Below are positions 1 through 8,205 of a stretch of DNA of 64,000 bases, one piece after another (positions within the stretch are counted from its first letter, which is position 1; every line of letters starts with the position of its first letter). The translations under genes were made by a program, and so were the position numbers. Location: NCBI RefSeq assembly GCF_004028095.1, contig NZ_SBHM01000007.1, positions 1,674,001-1,738,000 on the forward strand, read 5' to 3'. Origin of the DNA: Paenarthrobacter ureafaciens. Lineage in GTDB: Bacteria; Actinomycetota; Actinomycetes; Actinomycetales; Micrococcaceae. Below the pieces are notes generated by a model that saw nothing but the letters and a program-made list of their open reading frames with translations, searched no databases and had not been told where the DNA came from.

Positions 1-1
1 G

Positions 2-466
2 CGAATCGCCCACGTCGACGGCGGCAGCATGGTGAGCGGTCCGCAGCGCCGGGAGGCCTACCTTGCCGAAATGGCCGGGCTGGGCCTGGAACCAAGGGTG
101 ATTCCGGGCGGTCCCACCGAAGAGGACGGAATACGGGCCGGACGCGAACTGCAGGACAATCTGCCCACCGCCGTGCTCGCGTTCAATGACCGCTGCGCAC
201 TGGGGATCCTGGAAAGCCTCCGCGCATCCGGACTCCGCGTTCCGCAGGATGTTTCCGTGCTGGGCTATGACGACAGCCAGTTCGCCCGTTTGAGCTACAT
301 CCGGTTGTCCTCGATCAGCCAGGACGCGCCGCTCCTGGCGAGTGCCGCCGTCGACCGTGCCATCCAGCGCTTGGAAAGTACGACGCCGGCCGCCCACCTT
401 GTCCGGATCCCTCACCTGGTGGTTCGCGGCACCACCGGGCCCGCGCCAAGCGGCGGGACCCGCTAG
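2..466 (+). CDS. LacI-family transcriptional regulator, C-terminal part (truncated by window edge)
   Basis: The reading frame is open from the first bases of the window, so the start lies upstream; what is visible is the C-terminal half of the periplasmic-binding-protein-like effector domain. The visible order of motifs is typical of LacI/GalR proteins: a strand reading RIAHVDGG, then RREAY, then a TAVLAFNDRCALGILESL segment followed by the VPQDVSVLGYDDS motif and a C-terminal segment ending in LVVRGTTG. These residues line the sugar cleft and dimer interface in the family. The DNA-binding helix-turn-helix is not in view, so neither target genes nor effector can be inferred. Family assignment is firm; specificity is unknown. 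Confidence 0.9.
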   Translation, partial: RIAHVDGGSMVSGPQRREAYLAEMAGLGLEPRVIPGGPTEEDGIRAGRELQDNLPTAVLAFNDRCALGILESLRASGLRVPQDVSVLGYDDSQFARLSYIRLSSISQDAPLLASAAVDRAIQRLESTTPAAHLVRIPHLVVRGTTGPAPSGGTR

Positions 467-496
467 CGCGCTACCCCTGGTTGTGCGGCAGCTGGG

Positions 497-667
497 CTAA
501 GCGTCCGACGGCGGGGTCTCGCCGTCGTCTCCTGCCTCGCCGCCTTCAGCGGGGTCCTGGGTGTGTGCGCCTTCGTCCTCGGGCTGCCAGCCTTCGGGCT
601 GTCCTTCGGCCGGTGCGTCGGTGTGGTGGCGGGGCTGCTGTTCTTCGGGCGTATCGGTCGGGTTCAC
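497..667 (-). CDS. Small acidic hypothetical protein (56 aa)
   Basis: A 56-residue protein starting at a GTG that sits six bases after a strong AAGGAG ribosome binding site, which decides this start over longer in-frame extensions. The product is very rich in Glu, Asp, Pro, Gln and Gly, has no hydrophobic segment, and is predicted to be disordered and acidic. It is transcribed away from the membrane-protein gene at 755, so the A/T-rich stretch between 670 and 750 probably carries divergent promoters. I do not recognise the family. The ribosome binding site and actinobacterial codon usage make a real gene likely. Confidence 0.6.
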   Translation of the reverse strand: MNPTDTPEEQQPRHHTDAPAEGQPEGWQPEDEGAHTQDPAEGGEAGDDGETPPSDA

Positions 668-754
668 GGGGGGCTCCTTCGATCGGACCAAATCAGGCAC
701 AAGAAATTTATAAGTGTCCTTAGTATACGCCCGGGGTGGTGGGTGGCTTAGGCT

Positions 755-1600
755 GTGAAGATGCCAAAGCGATCCAATCCGGCGGTGCGAATCGCCCAGA
801 AAACTGCCCATAATGCGGTGTTCGACGCCGAAGGCAACACCAAGCCCGGCGTGCATAACGTGCTGCTAAAAGCCGTCGAAGTGCAACGGCCCCTGGTCCT
901 GGCCAACCTGCGGCGGATGCAGCGCCGGCACCCGAACGCCACACCAGTGCAGCTTGCCGCGAAACTGGAGCGCGACTACCTGACCGCCGTCTCCGGCGGG
1001 GGAGCAGGGGTAGGTGCCATCGCCGTCGTACCGGGCCTGGGAACCGCGGCGTCGCTGGGTCTTTCGGCGCTCGCGACCGTTGGATTCCTGGAAACCACGG
1101 CGCTGTACGCGTCCTCGCTGGCTGAACTGCACGGTATCCGGCTGACCGATCCGGAACGCGCCCGGACCATGGTCATGGCCATCATGCTGGGCGAAGAAGG
1201 CACGTCGCTGCTGGGCGCGTTGAGCGGCCAGTCCCTCGGCCGGAGCAAGGGCGTGACCAATGCGTGGGGGACCACGCTGACAAAGAAGATCCCCGGCAGC
1301 GGCTTCGGCGTGATCAGGGACGCCATCCAGCGTGCGTTCCTCAAGAACCTCATCAAGCGGCAAGGTACTGCCTTCCTGGGCAGGGCCCTTCCGTTCGGTG
1401 TCGGCGCAGTAGTGGGCGGTGCCGGCAACCTCATGATGGGACGGGCGGTTGTCGCAACGGCCAAGGACGCTTTCGGTGCCTTGCCGGACACGATCCCGGG
1501 CGAGCTGCTCGCCAAACCCGAAGCGCCTGCCCTGGAAAACGCTCCTGTCCTGGAAAACGCTCCTGTCCTGGAAGGAGGCGCCCGTGGACCTCAACGCTGA
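755..1600 (+). CDS. Conserved hypothetical protein with glycine/alanine-rich hydrophobic segments
   Basis: A 281-residue protein starting at GTG, with an ATG two codons later as alternative. The N-terminal 70 residues are basic and soluble. Hydrophobic Gly/Ala-rich segments follow at about residues 85-125 and 205-235, suggesting membrane insertion or association. I do not recognise a named family and infer no function. The 3' end carries an 18-bp tandem duplication (1532-1567) encoding two copies of LENAPV. The last 17 bases overlap the start of pxpA, whose ribosome binding site lies within this gene, so the two are probably translationally coupled. Confidence 0.75.
   Translation: MKMPKRSNPAVRIAQKTAHNAVFDAEGNTKPGVHNVLLKAVEVQRPLVLANLRRMQRRHPNATPVQLAAKLERDYLTAVSGGGAGVGAIAVVPGLGTAASLGLSALATVGFLETTALYASSLAELHGIRLTDPERARTMVMAIMLGEEGTSLLGALSGQSLGRSKGVTNAWGTTLTKKIPGSGFGVIRDAIQRAFLKNLIKRQGTAFLGRALPFGVGAVVGGAGNLMMGRAVVATAKDAFGALPDTIPGELLAKPEAPALENAPVLENAPVLEGGARGPQR
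1532..1567 (+). repeat. 18-bp tandem duplication inside coding sequence
   Basis: The unit CTGGAAAACGCTCCTGTC occurs twice in a row and is followed by a partial third copy (CTGGAAG). It adds one extra LENAPV hexapeptide to the tail of the upstream protein. It lies immediately before the pxpA ribosome binding site, so slippage here would move no start codon and would keep the frame. Confidence 0.8.
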
Positions 1601-2333
1601 CGTCGGACAGTCATTCGGTTCTTGGTCGATGGGTGATGATGCATCCATGCTCCGGCTCGTCAGCAGCGCCAATGTGGCCTGCGGCTTCCACGCCGGAGAT
1701 CCACTCACCATGTTGGACAGTTGCCGCGCGGCCTTCGACCTTGATGTCCGGGTCGGAGCGCATGTTGGCTACCCGGACCTGGCCGGGTTCGGCAGTCGTG
1801 CGCTGGACATGAGCTTCGACGAACTGTTCGGCGACGTGCTCTACCAGTTGGGTGCCCTGGACGGAGTGGCCCATGCCGTGGGCGCTTCCGTTGACTATGT
1901 CAGGCCGCACGGCGCCCTCTATGACCGGCTGGTCCGGGACACAGAGCAAGCCGAGGCCGTGGTTGCCGCCGTTCATGCCTACGACCCCGGATTGCCGGTC
2001 CTGGGGCTGCCGGGCTCGGCGTGGCTGACCCTGGCGGAAGAAGCCGGACACCCCGTGTTCCGCGAAGCGTTCGTTGACCGCGCCTACAACCCGGACGGAA
2101 CTTTGGTGCCCCGTTCGCAGGAGGGCGCCGTCCTGCAAAACTCCGACGATGCAGTGGCGCAGGCCGTCCGGCTGGCCACCCGCGGGGAAGTCGTCGCCCA
2201 CGACGGCACTGTTGTGGCGGTCGAGGCTGATTCGCTGTGGATTCACGGCGATACGCCCGAAGCCTTGGCGATGGCCGGGGCAGTCCGCAAAGGCTTGGAA
2301 CGGGCAGGTGTGGAGATCCAAGCGTTCGCCTAA
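1584..2333 (+). CDS. pxpA: 5-oxoprolinase subunit PxpA (LamB/YcsF family)
   Basis: A 249-residue LamB/YcsF-family protein, the usual length. In the family, PxpA works with PxpB and PxpC to cleave 5-oxoproline (pyroglutamate) to glutamate with ATP in the cytoplasm. The N-terminal signature DLNADVGQSFG is followed by SSANVACGFHAGDP and the family segments VGYPDLAGFG and YVRPHGALYDRL. The GTG start lies five bases after AAGGAGG, which rules out the longer in-frame extension. It overlaps the upstream gene by 17 bases and is followed at 30 bp by pxpC. No PxpB-like gene lies between or beside them, which is unusual. Confidence 0.93.
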   Translation: MDLNADVGQSFGSWSMGDDASMLRLVSSANVACGFHAGDPLTMLDSCRAAFDLDVRVGAHVGYPDLAGFGSRALDMSFDELFGDVLYQLGALDGVAHAVGASVDYVRPHGALYDRLVRDTEQAEAVVAAVHAYDPGLPVLGLPGSAWLTLAEEAGHPVFREAFVDRAYNPDGTLVPRSQEGAVLQNSDDAVAQAVRLATRGEVVAHDGTVVAVEADSLWIHGDTPEALAMAGAVRKGLERAGVEIQAFA

Positions 2334-2363
2334 ACTGTGGTTCCCGGTTCAAAGGAGGCCCGA

Positions 2364-3155
2364 GTGAGCGCAATTGTGATGGACGCCGGTACGCAGGGTT
2401 TGGTGGTGTCCCCGGACCGGGCGCTGGACCGGGCTTCGTTGCAGCTGGCCAACGCGTTGCTGGGCAATGCCGCCGAGGCGCCGGGACTTGAAATCCTTGT
2501 GGGGGGCCTGCGCCTGCGGTTCGTTACCGGCTCGGCCATCGCAGTTTCGGGTGCTGAGGGCATGGTCAGGCTCAACGGCTCGGAACTGCCCCAAAACAAG
2601 GCACTCAGGGTGGCTCCTGGCGCGGTGGTGGAGTTCGGCAGGGCCCACTTCGGAATCCGATACTACCTCGCGATCCAAGGCGGCATCGTGCCGCAGCCCG
2701 ACGTGCTCCGTACCGGGCGGACGTTGGCTTTCGGCCGGCCGCACGGCCAAGGTTTTCCCGCCGTGGGACTGCCCGCGCGGCGGGCCCTGGACTCTGAACG
2801 CCCCGTAGTTGCCAGGGTTGCCCCCGGCCCGGATGCGCAGGATTACGACGCCGGAACCTGGCTTCGTCTGACAAAGGAACCGTGGATACTCTCGCCGGAG
2901 TCGGACCGGGTTGGGGCACGGCTGGCCGGCCGGCCACTTTCCAGCGCCACGCCCGGCGACCATCAACCCGGCCCGCCCCGCTCCCGACAGTTGGTGACAG
3001 GCTCGGTCCTCCTGCCGCCGTCGGGCTTTCCCGTGATCGCCCTCGCCGACCACCCGGCCACGAGCGCATCCCCGGTCATAGCCACGGTGCGTGACGAGGA
3101 CCTCGACGCCCTCGGCCAGGCGCGGCCGGGGCAGATGGTGCACCTGCTGGGCTGA
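2364..3155 (+). CDS. pxpC: 5-oxoprolinase subunit PxpC / biotin-dependent carboxyltransferase-family protein
   Basis: A 263-residue protein of the PxpC/KipA (allophanate hydrolase subunit 2-like) family. Recognisable blocks are ALDRASLQLANALLGN, AIAVSGAEGMVRLNG, ALRVAPGAVVEFG, YYLAIQGGI, LLPPSGFPVIAL and a C-terminal ATVRDEDLDALGQ segment. It is shorter than typical members (about 300 residues) and its N-terminal strand is divergent. The GTG start is chosen because AAAGGAGG lies five bases upstream; an upstream GTG at 2337 has no such site. It is probably co-transcribed with pxpA for pyroglutamate use, with PxpB encoded elsewhere or replaced. Confidence 0.85.
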   Translation: MSAIVMDAGTQGLVVSPDRALDRASLQLANALLGNAAEAPGLEILVGGLRLRFVTGSAIAVSGAEGMVRLNGSELPQNKALRVAPGAVVEFGRAHFGIRYYLAIQGGIVPQPDVLRTGRTLAFGRPHGQGFPAVGLPARRALDSERPVVARVAPGPDAQDYDAGTWLRLTKEPWILSPESDRVGARLAGRPLSSATPGDHQPGPPRSRQLVTGSVLLPPSGFPVIALADHPATSASPVIATVRDEDLDALGQARPGQMVHLLG

Positions 3156-3170
3156 GAAAGCGGCGCCCGG

Positions 3171-3202
3171 ATTTTCTCACCGGGGGCCGATTCTGAGAAA
3201 AT
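3171..3202. terminator. Probable bidirectional terminator between convergent genes
   Basis: Perfect 9-bp arms ATTTTCTCA and TGAGAAAAT flank a 14-base G/C-rich loop. The T-run and A-run on the two sides suit termination from either strand. It lies between the convergent ends of pxpC and the DUF445 gene. Confidence 0.6.
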
Positions 3203-3222
3203 TGCTGGCCGAACCGCAGGCG

Positions 3223-4578
3223 CTAACCGAACAACAGGTGCGCCACCGTGAAGATCAGCAAACCGGCCAAAGCTCCCACCACGGTGCCGTTGATCCGGAT
3301 GTACTGAAGGTCCTTGCCTACCTGGAGCTCGATCTTCTGCGAGGTTTCCTCGGCATCCCAACGGGCCACGGTGTCCGAGATGACTCCGGCGATGTCCGAG
3401 CGGTACGTGTTCACCAGGTATCCGGCGGCATCACCGATCCACGCGTTCACCTTGCCCGCCAGTTCGTCGTCATTGACCAGCCGCGAACCGAAGTCGCGGA
3501 CGGCTCCCTTGAAGCGCTGGCTGAGTTCGCTGTCCGGATCGTCGACGGCGGTGAGCAAGGCGGTCTTCACCGTTCCCCAGGTGCGGGAGGCAAGTTCGCG
3601 GACCTCGGGGTCGCCGAGGATCTGTGCCTTGATGGCCTCGGCACGTTCGATCATGGCGGGATCATGCTGCAGGTCCTGCGCCAGGTCGGTGAGGTAGGAG
3701 TCGATGGACTGGCGGACCTGGTGGTTGGGGTCGTTCTGAACGGCGCGGACGAACTTCAAGAGCTCCACATAGACCTTGTCTCCCACCATCCCATCCACGA
3801 ACGTGGGCACCCAGACCGGAGAGCGGTCCGAGACCAACCGGTTCACTGTGTTGTGGTTGGCGTCCACCCAGTCGGCGGCACGATCCACCAGGAGGTCCAC
3901 CAGTTTGTGGTGGTGTCCGTCCGCGAAGATCCGTTCAGCCATCCGGCCGACGGGTGGTCCCCACGGCGGCGTCAGCAGGTGCTTGCGTACCAGTCCCTCG
4001 ATGACGGCCTGGACGTCGTCGTCGTTGAGGACGGTGAAGGCGCCACGGATCATGGCGCCGCCTTCCTTGGCCACGCGCTCCGCGCCGCCCGGGGCGGAAA
4101 GCCATGTTCCGGCCTTGCGGGCGATGTCGATGCTCACCAACTTGTCCTGCACAACCTCCTGGGAGAGGAAGTTGCTCTCCACGAAGTCGCTGAGGGATTC
4201 GCCGATCTGGTCCTTGCGGCGGGGAATGATGGCCGTGTGCGGAATCTTCAGCCCCATCGGATACCTGAACAGGGCCGTCACCGCGAACCAGTCAGCCAGT
4301 GCTCCCACCATGCCGCCCTCGGCCGCTGCGCGCACATACTCAAGCCACGGGTACTGCTTCTGCAGGGCAAAAGCGAACAGGAAGATCACGGCCATGACGA
4401 TCAGCAGGGACAGCGCCAGCCGCTTCATCCGGCGCAGCGCGGCAGCCTTTTCCAGGTCGCCGGCGGAAAGCCCGACGACGGCGGAGCGCGCCTTGCTTCG
4501 CCGGGCACCTTGCGCTTGGGTTGGCTGTGGCTGGTTGGTGACGTCTTCGGCGGGGATTTGTTCAGAGTTCACCTGCAT
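3223..4578 (-). CDS. DUF445 family membrane-anchored protein
   Basis: A 451-residue protein of the DUF445 (YjiN-like) family. A 50-residue hydrophilic N-terminal tail precedes a transmembrane segment at about residues 54-73 (LALSLLIVMAVIFLFAFAL). Next comes the conserved family block AAEGGMVGALADWFAVTALFRYP with IPHTAIIPRRKDQIGESL. A long, mostly helical middle region follows, and the protein ends in a second membrane segment (VVGALAGLLIFTVAHLLFG). The function is not established; the hairpin-like topology with membrane segments at both ends is typical. It stands alone between a terminator and the divergent phosphodiesterase gene. Confidence 0.88.
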   Translation of the reverse strand: MQVNSEQIPAEDVTNQPQPTQAQGARRSKARSAVVGLSAGDLEKAAALRRMKRLALSLLIVMAVIFLFAFALQKQYPWLEYVRAAAEGGMVGALADWFAVTALFRYPMGLKIPHTAIIPRRKDQIGESLSDFVESNFLSQEVVQDKLVSIDIARKAGTWLSAPGGAERVAKEGGAMIRGAFTVLNDDDVQAVIEGLVRKHLLTPPWGPPVGRMAERIFADGHHHKLVDLLVDRAADWVDANHNTVNRLVSDRSPVWVPTFVDGMVGDKVYVELLKFVRAVQNDPNHQVRQSIDSYLTDLAQDLQHDPAMIERAEAIKAQILGDPEVRELASRTWGTVKTALLTAVDDPDSELSQRFKGAVRDFGSRLVNDDELAGKVNAWIGDAAGYLVNTYRSDIAGVISDTVARWDAEETSQKIELQVGKDLQYIRINGTVVGALAGLLIFTVAHLLFG

Positions 4579-4627
4579 TAGCCCAGACTAGCCCGGTGCG
4601 TGCAGCACTGTAGGTTACGGTGTCTGC

Positions 4628-5518
4628 ATGAGCAGCGAATCCTTCGCCCCTGCGCGTCCCAAGGTCTATGCACATCGAGGGGCCAGCGCTACTTACGCCG
4701 AGCACACCAGGGCTGCGTATTTGAAAGCGATCGCGGACGGCGCCGACGGGGTTGAGTGCGATGTCCACCTCACCCGCGACCAGCATGTGGTGCTTCTCCA
4801 TGACGCCACCCTCGACCGCACCTCCACAGGAACCGGACCCGTCTCGGAGCGGACGCTGGAAGAGCTCCGGTCCCTTGACTTCTCCTCTTGGAAAGGCGCA
4901 AGGATCCCGGATGCTTACGGTGGAATAGCCGAGCAATTCCTGACGTTGCCCGAACTGCTGGACATCCTCAGGGAAGCGGGACGCGAAATCGGCCTGGCCA
5001 TTGAACTGAAACACCCCAGTCCCTACCAACTCAAACTTGAGGACAGCGTACTGGAACTTCTCGCCGGGGAAGGCTGGACAGCGGACGATTCCCGGCTGGA
5101 CAACATCCACATCTCCTTCATGAGCTTTGATACGGACTCCATACAGCGCTTGTTGGAAACGGTCCCGCCGGAGCATGTGTGCCAACTGGTGGACAACTTT
5201 ACGGTTCAAGAGATCCGTGAAGGGCTGGGATTGGGCCCGATCACCGCAGGAGCCGTGGCCAATGTCATGCGTGCCACCCAAGAGGAAGCTGAACGCGTCC
5301 TGAATGAGGGCGAGGTGGGCATAGCCGGTCCGGGAATAGACTACGTTCGCGAACATGCGCTCAACGTCCAGCGTTGGTTGGAAGCCGGTCGCATCTTCCG
5401 GGTGTGGACCGTGGATTCGGAAAACGACGTAGCCCTGTGCCAAGGGCTCGGCATCCACGAGATCACCACCAACAACCCGGCCCGGGTCCTTGCCCAGCTC
5501 AGCGTCCCCAGCACGTAG
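4628..5518 (+). CDS. Glycerophosphodiester phosphodiesterase family protein
   Basis: A 296-residue TIM-barrel GDPD-family protein expected to hydrolyse glycerophosphodiesters to glycerol-3-phosphate and an alcohol with divalent metal. The catalytic histidines are visible as His16 (HRGA) and His58 (LLHDATLDRT), and the metal-binding acidic residues as Glu43 and Asp45 (GVECDVHL). The C-terminus carries the family segment VWTVDSENDV. No signal peptide is present, so it is probably cytoplasmic. It is monocistronic and divergent from the DUF445 gene with a 50-bp gap. The window holds a second, distinct paralogue at 49022-49834. Confidence 0.93.
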   Translation: MSSESFAPARPKVYAHRGASATYAEHTRAAYLKAIADGADGVECDVHLTRDQHVVLLHDATLDRTSTGTGPVSERTLEELRSLDFSSWKGARIPDAYGGIAEQFLTLPELLDILREAGREIGLAIELKHPSPYQLKLEDSVLELLAGEGWTADDSRLDNIHISFMSFDTDSIQRLLETVPPEHVCQLVDNFTVQEIREGLGLGPITAGAVANVMRATQEEAERVLNEGEVGIAGPGIDYVREHALNVQRWLEAGRIFRVWTVDSENDVALCQGLGIHEITTNNPARVLAQLSVPST

Positions 5519-5572
5519 CCGCAGCAGAGAAATTTTTGGCGGGCGTGCCAAGCGTTGTGATTGAGTGGTCTC

Positions 5573-6007
5573 ATGTCGCATCGAAGGTTACCCAAGGCAA
5601 TACATACGCTCTCGGCCATGGGTATGAGCGGTCTCCTGCTGGCCAGTGCCATGAAGCACTTCCGGGACCCTGCCTTCTATGCTCCCGTGGTTCCCGACTA
5701 CCTTTGCCGCGAGGATGAACCCGCAGCGGGACCACGTGGGCCCTTGGCTGTTATGTCCCGCGAGGAATGGATCGCTTCCTCCGGCCTGCTCGAAGCAGCA
5801 GCCGCCGTCGGACTCATGATCCCTGCCACCCGCAAAGTGGCCGCCGACGCCACCACAGCCATGTTGCTCGCATTCCTTGCAGGGCATATTGACGCGCTGC
5901 GCCGGGCCTACGGTCCGCGCGGAACGCAGAAGCAGCGACGGGTGCATACTCTGCGTCTGCCACTGCAAGTTCCGCTGATCGTGTGGTCCTGGAGCCTGCG
6001 GAAGTGA
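5573..6007 (+). CDS. DoxX-like small membrane protein
   Basis: A 144-residue protein with several hydrophobic helices, among them AMGMSGLLLASAMKHF, SSGLLEAAAAVGLMIP and TTAMLLAFLAGHIDALRRAYGP. This pattern resembles the DoxX-like four-helix membrane family. The ATG at 5573 is preferred; an in-frame TTG at 5561 would add four residues. Its stop codon overlaps the start of azlC in a GTGA arrangement, so it may be co-translated with the AzlCD exporter. The biochemical role is unknown, and the family call rests on helix pattern rather than a diagnostic motif. Confidence 0.65.
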   Translation: MSHRRLPKAIHTLSAMGMSGLLLASAMKHFRDPAFYAPVVPDYLCREDEPAAGPRGPLAVMSREEWIASSGLLEAAAAVGLMIPATRKVAADATTAMLLAFLAGHIDALRRAYGPRGTQKQRRVHTLRLPLQVPLIVWSWSLRK

Positions 6008-6765
6008 AGCTGAAGAACTCACCCGCCTTCAAGATCGCGGTCTCGCTGAGTATTGCCACGGGGCTGTACGGCATATCCTTCGGGGCTTTGTCCGTGGCTT
6101 CGGGGTTTGATTTCTGGCAAACCATGGCACTGAGTCTGTTGCTGTTCAGTGGCGGTTCGCAGTTTGCCTTCATTGGCGTGGTGGCCGGCGGCGGCTCGGG
6201 AGTCGCAGCGATGACAGCGAGTGCGCTGCTCGGCCTGCGTAACGGAATCTATGGCATGCAAATGAATGCGATGCTGCGCCCGGGCGGGTGGAAACGTTAC
6301 GCCGCGGCCCATCTCACCATTGATGAATCGACCGCGACGGCGTCAGGACAGTCGGATGCGGATGAACAACGCCGCGGGTTCTGGACTGCCGGAATCGGAA
6401 TAATCATTCTTTGGAATATCTTCACGGCCATAGGAGCCTTGGCCGGTGACGCCATGGGGGACCCCAAGCAGTGGGGCCTTGATGGTGCCGCGGTGGCTGC
6501 TTTCCTTGCCCTGCTGTGGCCGCGGCTGAAAGGCCGGGAACCGTGGGCCATCGCCGCCGCCTGCGCCTTGGCTACCATCCTGGCCGTTCCCTTCGTTCCT
6601 TCGGGTGTGCCCATCCTCGTAGCAGCGGTGGTGGCGGGCGTTATCGGCTGGTTCAGCCATGCCCGGCTCGATGAAGGGTTGGAGCCGGACATCGACCCGT
6701 ACGCCGCGGACCACGGACACCGCGTTGGTGAGCATGGCGCCCACTATGAAGGAGGTACAAAATGA
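6004..6765 (+). CDS. azlC: AzlC family permease (branched-chain amino-acid exporter, large subunit)
   Basis: A 253-residue integral membrane protein with the AzlC signature, beginning AVSLSIATGLYGISFGALSV and continuing with FSGGSQFAFIGVV and ALLGLRNGIYGMQMNAML. In the family, AzlC pairs with the small AzlD subunit to export branched-chain amino acids or analogues. The GTG at 6004 is chosen because it overlaps the upstream stop as GTGA and has GGAG nine bases before it; a GTG at 5983 is an alternative. The C-terminal tail is unusually hydrophilic and rich in His and Asp. The substrate is inferred only from the family. Confidence 0.88.
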   Translation: MKLKNSPAFKIAVSLSIATGLYGISFGALSVASGFDFWQTMALSLLLFSGGSQFAFIGVVAGGGSGVAAMTASALLGLRNGIYGMQMNAMLRPGGWKRYAAAHLTIDESTATASGQSDADEQRRGFWTAGIGIIILWNIFTAIGALAGDAMGDPKQWGLDGAAVAAFLALLWPRLKGREPWAIAAACALATILAVPFVPSGVPILVAAVVAGVIGWFSHARLDEGLEPDIDPYAADHGHRVGEHGAHYEGGTK

Positions 6766-7073
6766 ACCTCTGGGTGTGGATACTCATCGCCTGCGGACTG
6801 GCGTACCTGACCAAGCTGGTGGGCTACTTCGTTCCCGCCAAGCTGTTGCAAAGCCCGCGAATCATGCACATCGCCGGCACTATGACCATCGGCCTGCTGG
6901 CATCCCTCACCGTGGTCAATGCGGTGGCTTCCGGGCAAGGCCTGGTACTCGATGCCCGCATCGGCGCGCTGGTGGCTGCCGCCGTCGCCCTCTGGCTCCG
7001 CGCGCCGTTCCTGGTGGTGGTGATTTCCGGTGCGGGGGCTGCTGCCCTGCTGCGGCTTCTCGGCTGGGGTTGA
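6762..7073 (+). CDS. azlD: AzlD domain protein (branched-chain amino-acid exporter, small subunit)
   Basis: A 103-residue protein with four hydrophobic helices and the AzlD pattern: WILIACGLAYLTKLVGYFVP, then MTIGLLASLTVVNA, then VAAAVALWLRAPFLVVVI. It starts at an ATG that overlaps the azlC stop by four bases (ATGA) and follows the ribosome binding site GAAGGAGG. It should form the exporter with AzlC. It ends 38 bp before the convergent TetR gene. Confidence 0.9.
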   Translation: MNLWVWILIACGLAYLTKLVGYFVPAKLLQSPRIMHIAGTMTIGLLASLTVVNAVASGQGLVLDARIGALVAAAVALWLRAPFLVVVISGAGAAALLRLLGWG

Positions 7074-7111
7074 CCGGGGGTAGAGATGATGGCCGGGCCG
7101 GAATCGTGCGG

Positions 7112-7741
7112 TTAGCCCCGCCCGCTGAACGAGAAGCCCGGAATGTCCGATTGCTCCGGAAGCGGCCTCGGCAGGCGTTCGGTCCGGATGGCGTCTTCCG
7201 CCAAAGCCACGGGGCGTTTCCATGCCTCGGAGCCGGGTTCCATGGTGTCCACGGCGCCGATGAGCATCGCCACCAGCCGGACCATGTCCTCAATGGTGAT
7301 GTCGCGGCGAAGGGAGCCCTGGCCCTGGCCGCGCTCCAGCAAGGTGGCCATGGCTTCGATGAGCCCCTGCGTAATGCCGAGCAGGAGCCCGCGGCGGCCG
7401 GCGACAGCGCTGAGCAGGTTCGCTTCGTCGCTGGCAACCCGCATCAGCGCATCAATCAGGTTGAAGAGGCCTTCGGCGGCGTCCATGCCGTCCAAGCCGG
7501 CTTGGGCTACGGGGTCGACGTGCTGGCGCAGCTCCCTGGAAAGGGCGGACAACACCAGTTGTTCCTTGTCGGAGAAATTGCGGAACAGCGTGGCCGGACC
7601 AACCCCCGCGGTGGCGGCAATGGTCTGCAGGGGAACGTCGGGACCTTGTTCGCGGAAACATTGACGCGCCGCAGTGATGATCTTGTCCACATTGCGTGCC
7701 GCGTCAGCCCTGAGGGGCTTGCGTTCTGAGGGCTGTTCCAT
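7112..7741 (-). CDS. TetR/AcrR family transcriptional regulator
   Basis: A 209-residue one-domain repressor of the TetR type. Residues 17-63 hold the helix-turn-helix: NVDKIITAARQCFREQG, then VPLQTIAATAGVGPATLFRNFSDKEQLV, a textbook TetR DNA-binding block. The C-terminal helical region is the ligand-binding and dimerisation part, ending in IPGFSFSGRG. The start at MEQPSERK is chosen over 26 extra in-frame residues because those do not resemble the family. It is convergent with azlCD and divergent from the thiamine-binding gene at 7834, so either neighbour could be its target; the sequence does not settle this. Confidence 0.92.
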   Translation of the reverse strand: MEQPSERKPLRADAARNVDKIITAARQCFREQGPDVPLQTIAATAGVGPATLFRNFSDKEQLVLSALSRELRQHVDPVAQAGLDGMDAAEGLFNLIDALMRVASDEANLLSAVAGRRGLLLGITQGLIEAMATLLERGQGQGSLRRDITIEDMVRLVAMLIGAVDTMEPGSEAWKRPVALAEDAIRTERLPRPLPEQSDIPGFSFSGRG

Positions 7742-7833
7742 GCTGCCCAGACTAGCAACGCGGCACTGATCCCCAGTGGTTACGCGGGAGTAGGCCGTTA
7801 ATATGACAAACCGGCACATGAAACACTGGTTTT

Positions 7834-8166
7834 ATGTTGCTTGCATTCTCAGTCGCGCCTTCGGGCCAGCCCGCATCCGCCCCCGCCGGTGAGCCCTCGG
7901 CAGACGCATCGGTCCACGACGCCGTCGCGGCCGCCGTCAAGATCGTCCGTGAATCCGGCTTGCCCAACCACACCGATTCCATGTTCACCACCATCGAGGG
8001 TGAGTGGGACGAGGTCTTCGACGTGGTCAAACGCGCCACGGAGGCAGTGGGCCGCTTCGGCAGCCGGGTCTCCCTGGTCATCAAGGCTGACATCCGCCCC
8101 GGCTACGAGGGTGAACTGACCGGCAAGGTGGAGCGCTTGGAACAGGCCATTTCCAACGCGGAGTAG
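7834..8166 (+). CDS. Thiamine-binding protein, MTH1187/DUF77 family
   Basis: A 110-residue single-domain protein with the DUF77/MTH1187 fold pattern. It begins MLLAFSVAPSG, carries SVHDAVAAAVKIVRESGLPN and TTIEGEWDEVFDVVKRATEAV, and ends SRVSLVIKADIRPGYEG. Members of this family bind thiamine or related small molecules and are cytoplasmic. An A/P-rich loop at residues 12-24 is longer than in archaeal members. It is divergent from the TetR gene and followed 39 bp later by the methyltransferase. The call is by family pattern; the ligand is not shown by the sequence. Confidence 0.82.
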   Translation: MLLAFSVAPSGQPASAPAGEPSADASVHDAVAAAVKIVRESGLPNHTDSMFTTIEGEWDEVFDVVKRATEAVGRFGSRVSLVIKADIRPGYEGELTGKVERLEQAISNAE

Positions 8167-8205
8167 CACCTTCCGTCCCTGTGCCCCGGGTGCCAGACTG
8201 GGGCA

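Noticed and set aside
481..723. 80-codon plus-strand frame in the first kilobase
   Set aside because: It overlaps the small acidic gene on the minus strand, which has a strong ribosome binding site; this frame has none and an Arg-rich, shadow-like composition.
3091..4581. 496-codon plus-strand frame opposite the DUF445 gene
   Set aside because: The DUF445 family signature on the other strand is clear; this frame is a GC-driven shadow.
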